A DNA stretch of 64,000 nt. It comes from Schistosoma mansoni. Taxonomy: Eukaryota > Platyhelminthes > Trematoda > Strigeidida > Schistosomatidae. A program made the position numbers and the translations under genes. The stretch spans positions 42,590,200 through 42,654,199 of the forward strand of contig NC_031495.1 of assembly GCF_000237925.1 (NCBI RefSeq). Direction: 5' to 3'. The notes below the pieces were generated by a model. That model made no database searches. It was not told the origin of the DNA and saw nothing but the letters and a program-made list of their open reading frames with translations. Positions 23,301 through 35,496 of this stretch are shown here, piece after piece; position 1 is the stretch's first letter; the number at the start of each line of letters is the position of its first letter.

Positions 23301-23641
23301 ATACTTCGGATCCATTGACCAGACACTATCCGCAACAACCTAATGTGAGAGAGGACAAACCAGATTCCAGAGGAGGAAGAAGCGCTGGAAGTGGATAGGC
23401 CACACATTGAGGAAAGTACCCAACTGCGTCACAAGGCAAGCCCTCACATAGAATCCTGAAGGCCAAAGGAGAAGAGGAAGACCAAAAAACACATCACACT
23501 GAGAAATGGAGACAGATATGAGAAGAATGAACAGAAATTGGATAGAACTAGGAAGGAAGGCCTAAGACAGAGTGGGTTGGAGAATGCTGGTCGGCGGCCT
23601 ATGCTGCATTGGGAATAACAGGCGAAAGAAAGTAAGTAAGG
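20365..23641 (+). mobile_element. RTE-like non-LTR retrotransposon, degenerate
   Basis: A near full-length element. It starts with a GC-rich leader (about 20365-20640), continues with endonuclease and reverse transcriptase reading frames, and ends in the short tandem AAGTAAGTAAG, which resembles the short-repeat 3' tails of RTE-type elements. The coding region is broken by several stops and shifts. A second 3' end of a related copy lies at 53590-53881 with the same tail. Confidence 0.88.
20690..23640 (+). pseudogene. Endonuclease-reverse transcriptase, RTE-like, broken
   Basis: The polyprotein would cut target DNA and reverse-transcribe the element RNA. The endonuclease starts around GTWNV (20712) and shows VLGISETHW and QCYAPTN. 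A TGA at 21137 falls exactly where the catalytic GDFN motif should begin (the text reads M-stop-DLNVKVG). Further shifts occur around 21230-21600. RT frames at 21610-22443 and 22476-23318 carry AGPDNIPAEAL, YRGITLLS, the palm AFDSVDRTTLW, RQGCL and the catalytic FADDLA. A stop at 22441 separates them. The C-terminal part after 23318 is frame-broken. It is not functional as a single protein. Confidence 0.9.
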
Positions 23642-23835
23642 GTTTTTCTCCGTGTTAAAAATGAAACATCTATTTTCCCAGTTATCTCGTATTCAGCTTT
23701 TAGGATTGTGTGGTTAGATTTCAATGCAACTACATGTATGACATACCAATGGACGAGGAAAAATATTCAAAAATTTGAAAAGAATATCACCATGTAAAGA
23801 TAAAGATGGAAAAAATGACATATGATGCTCGAACA
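23642..23835. other. Spacer after the RTE-like element
   Basis: No feature seen. Confidence 0.4.
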
Positions 23836-24194
23836 AAGAACAAACTCTCACCTTATTGTATGGTTTACTAGATCACGTTGGGCTCACCACTAAAGATGTC
23901 ATAGGTATTCGGAGTTTAGCAACGCCTTTACATGTAACACTTTCATGACAGAAGTACAACAACCCAGTCAAACCAGAAGTCAGAAACAAAGAGGTGCGCA
24001 GATATATTTCGAAATATATCGATATATTGGGGAGAGTTTAGTCCAAGTTGAATAACAGTCGCCAGGAATGCGTAGCATCGCGTACCCACCTGTGATCTGG
24101 TGCGGATGCGCAACCGAACGCCTTTAGCTAGACGTGTCCAGTGAAACTGATGAGGTCATCATCAAATGTGTAAGTCTTACAGAACTATTCATTT
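23836..24194 (-). repeat. LTR + PBS fragment of a Boudicca-related element (copy 1)
   Basis: On the minus strand this reads as LTR sequence related to the 326-bp LTR of element 2, followed by TGGTGAGCCCAACGTGATC (plus 23871-23889). That matches the primer-binding region of element 2. About 20 bp of the LTR start is absent. A nearly identical copy with the same end points is at 50504-50862. Confidence 0.8.
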
Positions 24195-24945
24195 CGAGGA
24201 TTGATTTACCGCCACAGGAGGTTTTCTTTCTGTTGTCAAGAAACAGGAAACTGATGTCACTCGTCTTGGTGCTATCATTCTTCAACACATTTTTATTTCT
24301 TTCGGACTTTCTTTCGATTTGAGAGAGGTAGCGAAGTCCAGATGTTGGTGAGACAATCATACATTATGATGCTACAAGCTTTCTGGTTGTCGTCATCAGT
24401 CGTGTCCACAATATACAGAGTACATATGACGAGGGACAGGTGGGGCACAAACAGCATTGTTGAGAGAGTTGCATACATCTGGATTTACTGTGCATTAAAT
24501 AGTCTGTAGACATGAGACTGACGCAAACCTCGTGTCTCTAACCTTTGCCGCTTCTCACCGCATTCTAGCGACCCAAATGCTAGCAGCCACAGCTTTAATG
24601 TGCTATCACTATTTGAGGATTCATTGATTATCACCTGAAATAGTTTTGCATGGAAATTCGACATCGATAGGCAGGTAGGCTGAGTCATACGCTGACTAGT
24701 ACATGAATCGTTAGTTTCAAAAACATTTATAAAAATGTTGGGAATAAATCTATCCAAAAAGGCACTCTTTTAGATGATGACGTGTGATAAGTCAAAACTA
24801 GGAATTTTACCATGAGAGGTGAAGTATCACTTTTTAACATAACCTTTAAGGTGTTATGGTTTCTAGTTCAAATTATCATTAGGTTACTTCGAGCAGCTTT
24901 CCAAAAGTACTTTAAGTTAATTAACTTTTCCTACTTTTTTTCTAG
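24195..24945. other. Upstream region of the TRIM-NHL gene
   Basis: No protein recognised. It probably holds the promoter and any 5' non-coding exon of the gene at 25027. A pyrimidine-rich tract ends in TTTTTTTCTAG at 24945, a good splice acceptor 81 bp before the start codon. This could be a 5'-UTR intron end or a spliced-leader trans-splice site. Confidence 0.45.
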
Positions 24946-25026
24946 TGTCGGTGAATATCGCGATTTGTTTTAATTTGTCTACCCACTTTCAAAGCATCTG
25001 GCTAGTCTGCCGTTGGTTGTTTTGAT

Positions 25027-27763
25027 ATGTTGGACGAATCATGTGAATCATCTGACGGATTGGATAATATTTTCTCAGATGATTTCAGTAAAATCTCTAC
25101 CTTAGAAGAGGCAGGAGGACTGCCTACATTGTGTGGCATCTGCGAGAAGCCATTTACTAACCCGGTTATTCTGAGTTGTTTGCACATCTTTGACCGCGAG
25201 TGCGTGCGAAACTTCGAGAAAAATGATAGCATGGTACCTTACACTAAATGCCCACGATGCGATACTCTATCTGGAAGTGTCAGAACACTGGAGGCTTATG
25301 ATTTGTCCGTCGCTCAAACGCGCTCTGAAGGGGATGGCTCTCATAAAGTGAATGGTGCAGCCGTTAAGTGTTCAGTATGTACTGATGGGAACGATGCCCT
25401 TTACCGATGCCTACATTGTGCAGGAACATTGTGTGAACGGTGTCGTGATATTCACAAGGTTTGTTTTACACTTTTGATTATCTAAAATCTTAGGTTATGA
25501 AGGTTTTCTCAAATCATGAAATACTTGACCTAACTGAGGAAGAAAAGGGAAATGCGGAGATTTTGCAGCGGAACATGTTGAATACTAAACCAGTCATCTG
25601 CACAATTCATCCGGAATCTACGTTCACTTCATTCTGTTTGCAGTGTCATGTAAAAAAAGAATTTTAAATAATCTTTCCTCTTTAGATTCCTCTTTGTGAG
25701 ACGTGTTTTGAATGCGAACACAAAGGACATATAACCATCCTTTTGGGGTTGGTACCCACACATATAGACTCTTTACTATCGGATATGGTCGAATGTTGTC
25801 GATTGAGGCAAAAAGACTTCCGCGACTCTATTGAGATGATGCATAGTTTGCTTTCAGAGTTAAGCTCATCCAGAGATGCCAACAAAAGCCTGATAAATAA
25901 AACGTGTAAACAGTGGATAACATCCATCGAAAGAATCAAGGTGAGTAAGCTAGATGCAATTTACTTGTTTTTAGGATCAGTTTATCCACAAAAACAGAGA
26001 AATCCATGACGAGTTAGAAATGAAAATATGGTCTCGGATCAACACTATGAGCAAGACTGTAGATCATGTGGACTTTGCATGTGACTTTGTAAAAGTCTAC
26101 TTAAAAAAGTGTTCCAATATTGAAATATGCAAGCTCTTTAAAAATGTGCTTGCTTGTTTTGACAAGTTATCAAAGCAGCAAGTTGTCAATGACCCTTCAG
26201 CTAAAGCTGTTTTCTCACCAGGATTATCAGCTTACGATGTTATCCATCAACACTTCGGTACTTTCAGCTTTACCAATGGATTAGAACAAGATTTGCAACA
26301 GGTTTCGGATTCTTTGTTGGAAGGATTTCCAGCCCCAAACCCCCATATAGCTGTATTAAGTAGTGTGGGTGATATAGCTAACGATCTCAAGCAACTGACT
26401 CTCAAGGTTGATGGTCACATGGATCCGGATCCGCTTTCGGGCCTGGATCATTCAGCTACAGTGCATTTACCACCAGTTAGTCTGGTACAACAAGATGGTA
26501 CGTGTGAAAATATCAACCCATCGGCAGTTGGCAACGGGAATATCAATAACTACATATCGAGGTCTAGTAATTCAGGTGCTTCTGGACGCCATAATAGTAA
26601 CTGGTGTGATTTGAATGTTACTTTGCCAAATCTTGAGCCGTCCGATTTCTTGTGTAATGTGACACAAGTCGACCCAATTTTCAGCAATCCGTTTATCACT
26701 ACTGACAACCTGAGGGCTCCAGGAAGTAATGTATCAACATTAGACGTGGATTCCAGTCTTATTTTAAAACAAAAACTTCCCGTCAGCTATAATGCAACCT
26801 TGTACGAATACAGTCGAATGAGGGCGGCTCGCTGTTCACAAATGAATCTCTTGACGAAATGGGGTTCTCTTGGTTGCGAATTAGGACGTCTGAATTCTCC
26901 CCACGGTTTTTGTCTGGGCTTTGAGGAAGAGATAGTTGTTGCTGACACATATAATCATCGGATTCAGGCAAGTCTTTCCTTAACTTGTTAATCTTTCATA
27001 GATATTCACAAAGCGTGGTGACTTTGTATCATTCTTTGGAGTCTCTGGCAGAGTGGATGGCTTAATGTGGTATCCGCGCAAAGTGGCAATTATTAGACAG
27101 AGCCAGCGATATGTGGTGTGTGATCGTGGGAACGAACGGTCTCGTATGCAGCTGTTTAGCCGAAGTGGTCATTTTGTACGCCGTATCCCGATTCGGTACA
27201 TCGATATTGTTGCAGGGCTTGCAATAAATCAACATGGTATGTCGTTTTCTATTCTTTTTACTTTGCAGGACACATTGTTGCTATTGATAGTGTTTCGCCA
27301 TCGGTTTTTGTTGTGTCAGAGGAAGGTGACCTAATTCGTTGGTTCGATTGTAGTAACCACATGAGAGAACCATCAGATGTCGCGATACATGGTCGAGAGT
27401 ACTATATTTGCGATTTTAAGGTAATATTTTGGCTGACTAAATATGTATTTTCAGGCACATTGTGTCATTGTTTTTCAGGAGGATGGGTCATTTATTCGTC
27501 GTATAGGAGGCGAATCAATTACTGACTTTCCTAACGGTATAGATGTTAGCGACCATGGAGATGTACTAGTTGGAGACTCACATGGCAACCGTTTCCACAT
27601 TGCTGTGTTTAGTCGATCGGGGGAACTGCTGAGCGAATTCGTTTGCAACCAAACAAAAGTCAGTCGCTCATGCTGCTTGAAAATAACGACTGAGGGATAT
27701 GTTGTTACGCTTGCACGCAGTTCTAATAATGTTCTGGTCCTCAATACTCTCTATATATGTTAA
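25027..27763 (+). CDS. TRIM-NHL protein (Brat/NCL-1/TRIM2-3-like), 7 exons
   Basis: Predicted exons: 25027-25458, 25494-25649, 25686-25940, 25975-26967, 27002-27236, 27269-27420, 27455-27763. They join in frame to about 843 residues. A RING-like domain spans residues 36-78 (CGIC, CLH, C59, CPRC). B-box 1 is around 115-144 and B-box 2 around 180-215. A helical coiled-coil region follows, then a Ser/Asn-rich linker. A C-terminal NHL propeller begins about residue 575 ([41 protein letters not shown]). Known family members repress specific mRNAs through the NHL surface and may act as E3 ligases. The AHCVxVF...IGGExITxxPxG pattern points to the Brat/NCL-1 group. Oddities: an Asp (56) stands where the RING expects a Cys ligand, all six introns are 32-36 bp, and intron 4 begins with GC. 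The start ATG is the first in frame. Confidence 0.92.
26968..27001 (+). other. GC-AG micro-intron of the TRIM-NHL gene
   Basis: A 34-bp intron with donor CAG/GCAAGT and acceptor CATAG. It joins NHRIQ to IFTKRGDF, restoring the NHL blade pattern. No GT donor nearby gives the same join. Confidence 0.75.
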
Positions 27764-29250
27764 TTATGATTCCCAGCCGGTTACTACTCACAACACAGCC
27801 AGCATACTTCCCAAGATATCGTTCTTCCACTCACTTATAGCATCACAATGTTTTACTCGAAATCATATTTGGTTTTACTAAGTATTCATTCTTGTCCGTT
27901 TTGGACAGTTCAGCTTTCGTGCTTCAAGAGTCATTTTCCCCCGTGAGTATTTCGGGGTGCTCGTGATAATTTTTTTTCAATTTACAGTATGTTTTTTTTC
28001 GGTTTATTCATGTTCATTTTTTTCTTATCAGTTTTGTGGACTCTAGTTTCAACAGAGTTCGGCCTTTTCCCATATTTATATTGATTGTTATTATTGCTAT
28101 TACTTATTATTTATTATTATTACTATTATTATTATATTATTAATATTTCATTTCTTGGATCCGTTTACGGTTTCAAAAAACCATCGAAAAATTTAATTTT
28201 ACTGAACATTTTTCGGTCTTAGAAACATTAGATAGCATTTTATCTGGATTGTTTTCATGGTATTTTTGCAATATTTTTGAGATTACGGATTATTGTTTTT
28301 TTTTCTTATTGTATCATTTATTTAGTCTCTTGTTTACTTAGTTAGTCTAGTGCATTAAGTGTGATTTTTTTCCTGTGGTGCACATTAATGCTCGTATGTA
28401 GTATGGTGGACTTTTTCAAGTGATTACACACGTGCCTTTCATAAATTTCTTTACATGACAATTAGCTGTTTTCACAACCACTTACCTTAGTGTTGTGGTC
28501 TCGGATTGCTCATACTTCAGGCTCAGGCCGTTTTCATAGTTCTCAACATTCTTTTAATGGTCATGCATTTGTTCCGTTGTTTTTTTGGCTCCTTATAGGA
28601 TGTCTTAATAAGTGATTACTTTCCTTATCCATTCCGTTTTTCTGCATTAATTGCCGATTATTTCTTTGGTCCTATTGACAATACAATTATGTACCAAAAT
28701 CTCAGAGTTTAATCTTTTTTTATTCATCACTGTCTAACTTTTGCATTATAAGGCGTTTCATTTTTGTCTTTCTTTAAAGCTCCAGAAGAATAAGTCATGT
28801 TTTAGCAACAATGATTCCATTTTCATGTTTTGAAACGTACAATTATTGTCATTTTTTCTTTAGAAGGTTCTGTAAGTCTATTTTGAAGCCTACATTGTGG
28901 CTTGTATTTCTCACCTGTTGGTTTATTACATGTTTTCTTTATTCTAGTTTTTAATATCAACGAAAGTCGTGTAGCGGCTGTCGTTTTATTGTGGTAATAA
29001 TGACTTCAATGATACCTTAGTTTCTATAAATTGCGGTTATCCGAATGATTTATTGCTTGTGGTAGCCCGTATCTTGGTTGTAATCGTTAGCAAAAGATTA
29101 GTGATTTCACCAGCTGTTATTTTCACGATCATGAACCGATCAATGTTAGGTCACCATTGAAAATCTGGAAAGGTGGACTTACGATGGTTGGTTCATAATC
29201 TCAATTACAACTCAATCTCTACAAATTTAAACTGATTTTCTCAAGATGTC
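27764..29250. other. T-rich 3' flank with simple repeats
   Basis: Strongly T-rich on the plus strand, with a TTATTA-type run around 28084-28150. It is likely the 3' UTR and downstream flank of the TRIM-NHL gene. No strong AATAAA was seen directly after the stop, and no other gene is recognised. Confidence 0.4.
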
Positions 29251-30135
29251 TGCGCCTAACCAAAGCTCGGGAAGAGCAGACTTGTGAAAACCAGGCTGGT
29301 TTTCGAACTGGACGTGGTTGTATAGACCAGATATTCACTCTACGTCAGGTCCTAGAACATAGACACATATTCCCCACCTTAAAGTGGCATTTGACTCCGT
29401 TGATCGTGAGGTTCTGTGGCAGTGTTTGTCACTGAAGGAGTACCAAAGAAGTATATTAACCTTAAAAAGGTTGAGTGTGTCGATGGTTTCCCTTATCTTG
29501 GGAGTTTTATCAGCCCTTATGGTCTGGTGTGTGACGAAATCTCAGCACGGATACAGAAGACGAATCTAGCTTTTGCCAAATTGCGTAATTTATGGAGTAG
29601 GCGAGATATCCGTCTACCAACCAAAGGACGGGTTTACTGCACAACAGTTCGTTCCGTCCTACTTTATGGCAGTGAAACATGGCCGGTAAGAGTAGAGGAT
29701 ATTCGTAGGTTACTAGTATTCGATCATAGGTATCTTCGAAGCATTGCTCGTATATCCTGGGACCACCGAGTAAGTGATGCAGTCGTGTTAGGAAACGGGT
29801 ACTAGGTAAGTATGGCAAATCGATTGAAGTAGTGAAACTTCACCAGTTGAGATGGGTGGGACACGTGTTACGTATGCCCAACCACCGACGTGCGATGTTT
29901 TATAGCGTAGAAGTAAATTGGAAGAAAGCTAGTTGCGGCCAGATCAAAACATAGCACAAATCCATGAAGTCACTGACAATTGGACTGAGTCATGTTGGTA
30001 GGTGTAGACTACCTAGTTGGGATTCGCGAGATGATAGCAACCGACGGTTAGAGACCTTGAATGACATGGCTCAAAATTCTTTGCAATGGCGCAGATGCAT
30101 CCACTCTTCGTGTTCTCCGAAGGACTAAGTGCAAG
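29250..30135 (+). pseudogene. RTE-like RT relic with internal deletion
   Basis: Starts with QAGFRTGRGCIDQIFTLRQ and the palm motif AFDSVDREVLWQCL. It then jumps directly to the late region: GFPYLGSFIS, LRNLWSRRDIRLPTKGRVY, SVLLYGSETWP, LRSIARISWDHRVSD and, after a shift, a LRWVGHVLRMPNHRRAMF stretch and LETLNDMAQNSLQWRRC. The catalytic FADD block is deleted between about 29440 and 29470. It may be the same family as the endonuclease at 1-1188, although the two do not overlap. Confidence 0.8.
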
Positions 30136-33100
30136 CGTAACTAAATTTCTGATTTGAGAAAGCACGTTCCAATAAGATAGAATTCTTCAGGGATGCCTTT
30201 ATCATGATGTTGATCGCCAGTAATTACCATTGCTAGTCGTACGACTTAATCGATCGTAGGACGAAAGGGTGCGACCATAACAGACCTATTCGTTAATACT
30301 GTCAAATTTTTTTCGCTTATTATTGTTCGCAAAACGAACAAACTCCAAACCGAAATGGCGATTATCGTAAACAATTTTGGAAACTGGATAGCATGGCTTA
30401 TGATCTCTTGCAATGGCGCAAGTCTACACTCTTTTCATCTTCCAGTATTTAAGCTTTTGGATTTCTGTAGCTTTTATTTACTCCACTGATTTATGTTCTT
30501 GGATTGCATCTTCGGTGCCTAATCTTCTCCATACCTTATACTGTTACTGCATCTAATGTGGGATTTGTCCTTATAAAGTATGGCATTTTGAACTGATGTC
30601 ATTAAGTGCCAGGTTCTACGTTGCTTTTCACTGACTGAATATTAAGCAACAATAGTATGTGTACAAATCTGTGGTCTTAACTTGGGCGAAGCTGTTTCAC
30701 AATGACACCAGTGAGTTACGCATGCAGTCGGTCCGTCTTTGGATTTGCATCCTCATTGAATGAAAGGTTGTTATACTGCTGTGATTTTCTCCAAATGAGT
30801 AGTTTATTTTATACTAGTTGTTCACTTAGCATTTACCATTGTAATATCTCGTCCTAACTGCTTGCACGCTCTTACCGTCCCAGTCATGGTGTAATCACTA
30901 GTTCAAATAGTGTGATATTTGAGGTGAACTTGGACGTCAAGGATTCGGAAAAAGGGAGATAACCACGTACTTAAATTTGACAGTATGCTAGTACTCATCA
31001 AAAAGATGTGTCTGTAATTCTGGAGAGACTAATACAAGTTTGTAACTGATACAGGCTCGGATTTCCTGGGGTACATCAGCCATCACTTACAGGAGGTTGT
31101 CGATGACCCGCATTCAGTTTAAATTCTATCTCTAAGACAGTACCCATTACCTCCAAGCGCGAACCATAATCATCTTAGTTTGTTAGAGTTAAGAAATTCT
31201 ACTGAAAACATAAGAAAAGTGCAAACAGTCAATTTGTCAGGTGTTTTTGAATCTAAATAATCTTAACATGGTTAGTAAAACTTGGTAGTCGGCATTCATT
31301 GTATCTAACTACTCACGGTGTTCAGTAGTACTTCATGGAGCGAACTACTAATTTAACGTCCTTTGTTTGTTGTTTAGATCTGATGCAACGGTATTTCGTG
31401 CAAACTAGCGCGAAGAATTAATTTACAAATTATCTGGACACAAAGTTCACTTTATGCTTGTAAAAGTTATTTATGTGAGAATTAAAATCTTCAGTTACGT
31501 TGATGAGTATAGCTTAAGAAACAATCATGATATGTACTTGCGACATTATGTTCCCATAGAGTCTCAAATTCATGCAGCCAGACAATATGCCAATGTAAGT
31601 ATTTACAGAGTCTTTTATGTATTAGAGTATGCACATACAAAAACAATGAGCATCATAATTAGTTTGAATGGTTATGAATTGGGCCTAGTTATCACGGGTT
31701 TGTTGCTACCATTTACTCGTTATTAGGGAGATAGTTTATTATTGTAACATAAAATGGATTCGTACGGTATATGAACCGGTGTTTTACACTTTTATTATCT
31801 AATGCTAATAATCAGGATCTAAATCTATTTAGTGTTCGTACGACGGGGATGTATTTAAATGAAAATATAGGTTTCAGTAAAAGAAGAAAATACTGTTGCA
31901 ATAATTTGATTATCAAAAGTATGAAATTGTATTCATGCTAACTGGAATCTCGAAAATTCAGATATTAGCGGAAACAGATTTTAGAAACAGGTAAAAGTAT
32001 AAATCTGAATTTAAAAGAAGTTAGATCATTTCCCTGTTGTATATTCTGACTTGTGTATTCTTTGACCCTGTATGTATCAGCTATTAGTGTACGAACAGTT
32101 GAGTTCTATAGTGTGAATAAAGTAGTGTTCACCACAAATACATGGAATTTGAAACTGATTTCCACAACTTATTTATCAAATAAGTCAAGAGTGGTTTTTT
32201 AGGAGTAATTTTAAAGTTGGGTGTTTGTGTGAATCGAGGGGACCTTTATCATTTTGTTATCAGTATTTTCACAGTTGGTACGCTATCAGTCTTCATTAAA
32301 CGATCCATTCGTACCTGATAAAATGCCATAAATCTAAATTTTACCGTTTCGTAATCTTTATGTATTACTAACAGATATTTTAGAAAGATCGATGTTACCG
32401 AATTTTGCATATATAATCGTAATAACCACATAAATGATTTCACAGTTTATAATAATATGAATTATCAGAGATTTTGTGTATAAATGTAATTCCTCGGTCT
32501 AATTAGGTAAGGAACGTAGTATCTAGACGAGATTAAAGAATATTTAGACCAATGCTGATCAAATGATCTTGTAAGTATCGCAGTTATGAAGGGAGTTATT
32601 ACTTTAAATAAGTAATCGATGTTTGGTAAACCTAAGTAAATTAAACTAAGTCTGTGTTTCTGATCAAATCGGATATCATGATAAAATTCAACTAACTTTC
32701 AACCGAAATAGCTATAGTTTGCGATTAATTAATGGCGAAACTCTCATCAACCTCATACATGTGGATAAAATATTCATGATGATCTTATAGATTTCCTTAG
32801 TTTAAGATGATGTCTAGAAGTTGTAGACCACATTTTGTTGGACGTTGTATAATTAAATTAAAAATTGATCATAGTTGAAAGTTTGTTTATCTCTAAGCAG
32901 AATTGAATAAACTGGGAAAAAAATTAGACGGAGCATAATGTGAACTCTATTATTTGTAAGGTTTTGAAGTTTGGTTTCGCCTGGTGTATGTGACTCTTCA
33001 AGTGGCTGGTCCCGGCAAGTTTTCGAAACATTCAAAGTTTCCTAAACTACTGATCCATCGTTTATCTATTGAGAGTACAAGTTAAAAGCAGTAACATAAG

Positions 33101-34055
33101 AATTCTAATGGTGTGAACAATCGGCTTGATGTCAGAATGCAGTTAATTAGTTGTAAATCGCAGAAAAAAAGCACAACCTGATGTAACTCCGGGTGGAGCT
33201 ATGCTTAGGTCTCTGTCGGTCACAAACCTAAATAAAAAAAGTGTTATGCATTGAATTAGTTACCCCATATTGTAAAGAAGGTTAACAAAGGAACAGTCAG
33301 ATACACAAAAAATAAGGCATCTACAAAGGCATATATTAATATATGCGAAAGGATATAGGATATTTTTCACCCAACTATTTTTAAAAATTGTACTGGAACT
33401 GTACAGATCACGTTGACATTTCTTTTGAATTTTTGTTTAGGAAGCTTAGTTGTCCTACCTTATTTCTATTAATTCACTACCTGTCTTTTCGTTTTTTAAG
33501 GGGAATAAAAAATATTACTAAATTGCTTTATTTTCCGTTTAAAATGGACTGGATTAGTCAAACTTTTAATTTTATAGTAAATAATAATAATTAATATTAC
33601 GAGACCCTCATGAAAAATTTTCGGTGATGTAATATACATTCTTTTAGATAGTTAAGTAGACTTAAAGCCGATATTGTATTCAGATTTTTTTCAATTTTAT
33701 ATAAACATTTAAATTTAGACAAAGTTTATGAAATGTTAGTGTTTAATGTCAGATCAAATAATCAAATTGACTAGAAATTATACAACATATGGCAGACTGA
33801 AGGCCAGCAAATCAATTAAAAAACGATGGATTCTGATGTAATTTTACAAGTAGGTAAATAAAGGTTGTTATAAATAAGAACGACAACTGATTAAAGATAA
33901 TCGTTTAAGAGTAACAATATAATAAATGAAGTGACTGAATATTGATGGAGTACAGCATATGATTCAAAAATGAATGGTGTAGTAAATACCAAACAAATCA
34001 TTTAATTGTAAGTGAAAATGGAAAAAATATAGAGGAATTTAGGGATATATCGGAG
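30136..34055. other. AT-rich DNA, little recognised
   Basis: Short runs near 30180-30440 still resemble RTE 3' sequence (for example LLQWRKS-like CTCTTGCAATGGCGCAAGTC). The rest is AT-rich with no domain, apart from one possible exon at 31495-31594. Confidence 0.35.
31495..31594 (+). CDS. Possible isolated coding exon
   Basis: A 100-bp open stretch is bounded by an acceptor (AAATCTTCAG) and a consensus donor (AAT/GTAAGT). Read with one leading base it gives about 33 residues beginning YVDEYSLRNN and ending ARQYAN, with varied composition. I do not recognise the protein. It ends in phase 0 and could be part of a gene with large introns. Chance occurrence cannot be excluded. Confidence 0.3.
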
Positions 34056-34059
34056 AAAG

Positions 34060-35240
34060 TGATCCTTCTAAGTGTTTTTATACGTATATGTCTGACTTAA
34101 TATTGCGTCTCATGACTCTTATAAATCCCGTTTTCATTTCATGAAGGACCTCGAACGTTGACTCACATATTGCATGGTCATTGTCAACCATATGCTGCAG
34201 AGTAGACAATTTCATACCTTTACGTTATCATCTACCGTATCATACTGGGAAGTGATCTCTCATGCGTCGAAAGTTATTCCTCGGTGAACGAACTTTGTCC
34301 CTTAGGATCGAGTGAACAAACAAACAATGGACAAGTCAAACGTAATAACTTGTGCTCTACAAAGGTACACATCAGTGACCGGATAGTGTAGGTTATTAGC
34401 AGTGAAGCTGCACAAAGATTTTTCTCAATGTATTGGCCACTTAATTCTTTATATGCGATATCACCCTTAAATTGCAGATTACTGTATATGTTCTCTTGTA
34501 CATCCGTGACTTTGAATTACCTATAAAATGCCCTATATTTCCTCCAGTAAACATGAGAGAGCAACAATTACTGATAAAATCGACTTTAACTAAAAAACTT
34601 TCTCCGACGGTGCATTCTATACATATCTTTATTGTATGTGCTGTGAAGAATTTGATCTGACTACTTTTTCTAATCATAGAGAATAAAATATGAAAGTGTG
34701 TTATTTGTCTGTTCCATGTAAATTTCTTAGGAATATATATTCTTAGAGTTCTATGATGTCTCTGTGTGAGAAGACCTAGAAACATGATCTTGGACTTTGC
34801 TTCTTCTTCTGGAGTGAGTTGAATGAATAGGCGAAAGTCATTGAAAGCCGTCAATCAATTATAAATGCCACACCCTTCATCCCAAACGGTAAAAGTATTA
34901 TCAACATACTTTTTATGCATATTCAACTATCCTAATGTTTCCTTTGTTTTACTAAAGAGAAGTCCGCTAATTCGGAAACCAAGGGTGCTCCAATTATGAC
35001 ACCATCTCTCTATGGGTAAATCTCGTTGTTGAAGCTAAATTGGAAATTCAGAGTATATTTGAGAATTATATTTTTTAAGTAGGATGTATATATATCCACA
35101 GGTACTATTCATGGACTTACATGGGAAGCATACTGTTTCATATATTGGAACATTCGTGAATAAAGAGAACATATCTAAAGAGTGGTACCTCTCACCAGAC
35201 ACATCCAAGTTTCTAATACGAATATGAGTATGTGTCAAAG
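34060..35240 (-). pseudogene. Penelope-like element relic (RT and C-terminal part)
   Basis: On the minus strand from 35240 downward: a DMFSLFTNVPI motif typical of Penelope-like reverse transcriptases, a GVIIGAPLxxELADF-like stretch (frame-broken) in place of GVAMGSPLxPxLA, KKYVDNTFTVW in place of the catalytic YVDDTF (34875-34918), then IYIPKKFTWNRQITHFHILFS (compare YRKPTWTGxYxxFxS), all as in that family. Further down, a LQHMVDNDHAICESTFEVL stretch resembles the tail of the GIY-YIG endonuclease part. The second catalytic Asp is Asn and there are several stops, so it is dead. Confidence 0.72.
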
Positions 35241-35496
35241 ATAACTATCTTTTGTTCAGCTTAATCAAAAAAATCTAATATTTTTTGCTTCGTGGACTAC
35301 TGTAAAACGGGGAGAAATATTCCTTTACGGTTAGTTCTTTATTTTGGCAATATACTAATATAAGATTCAAAACAATAAAATAACACTCATCGGTCAGCAG
35401 TGCTACATAAATTGATAATTTCTCAAGTAAGTGTGACACTATCGATGATAAATTAAGTAATATGCGTCACCGTCTTAATAGGAATGGTTATTCTAC

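Noticed and set aside
24140-24175. CTGATGAGGTCATC resembling a hammerhead core (also at 50808-50843)
   Set aside because: No GAAA or GGAC partner follows, and the stretch aligns with LTR sequence. Chance match.
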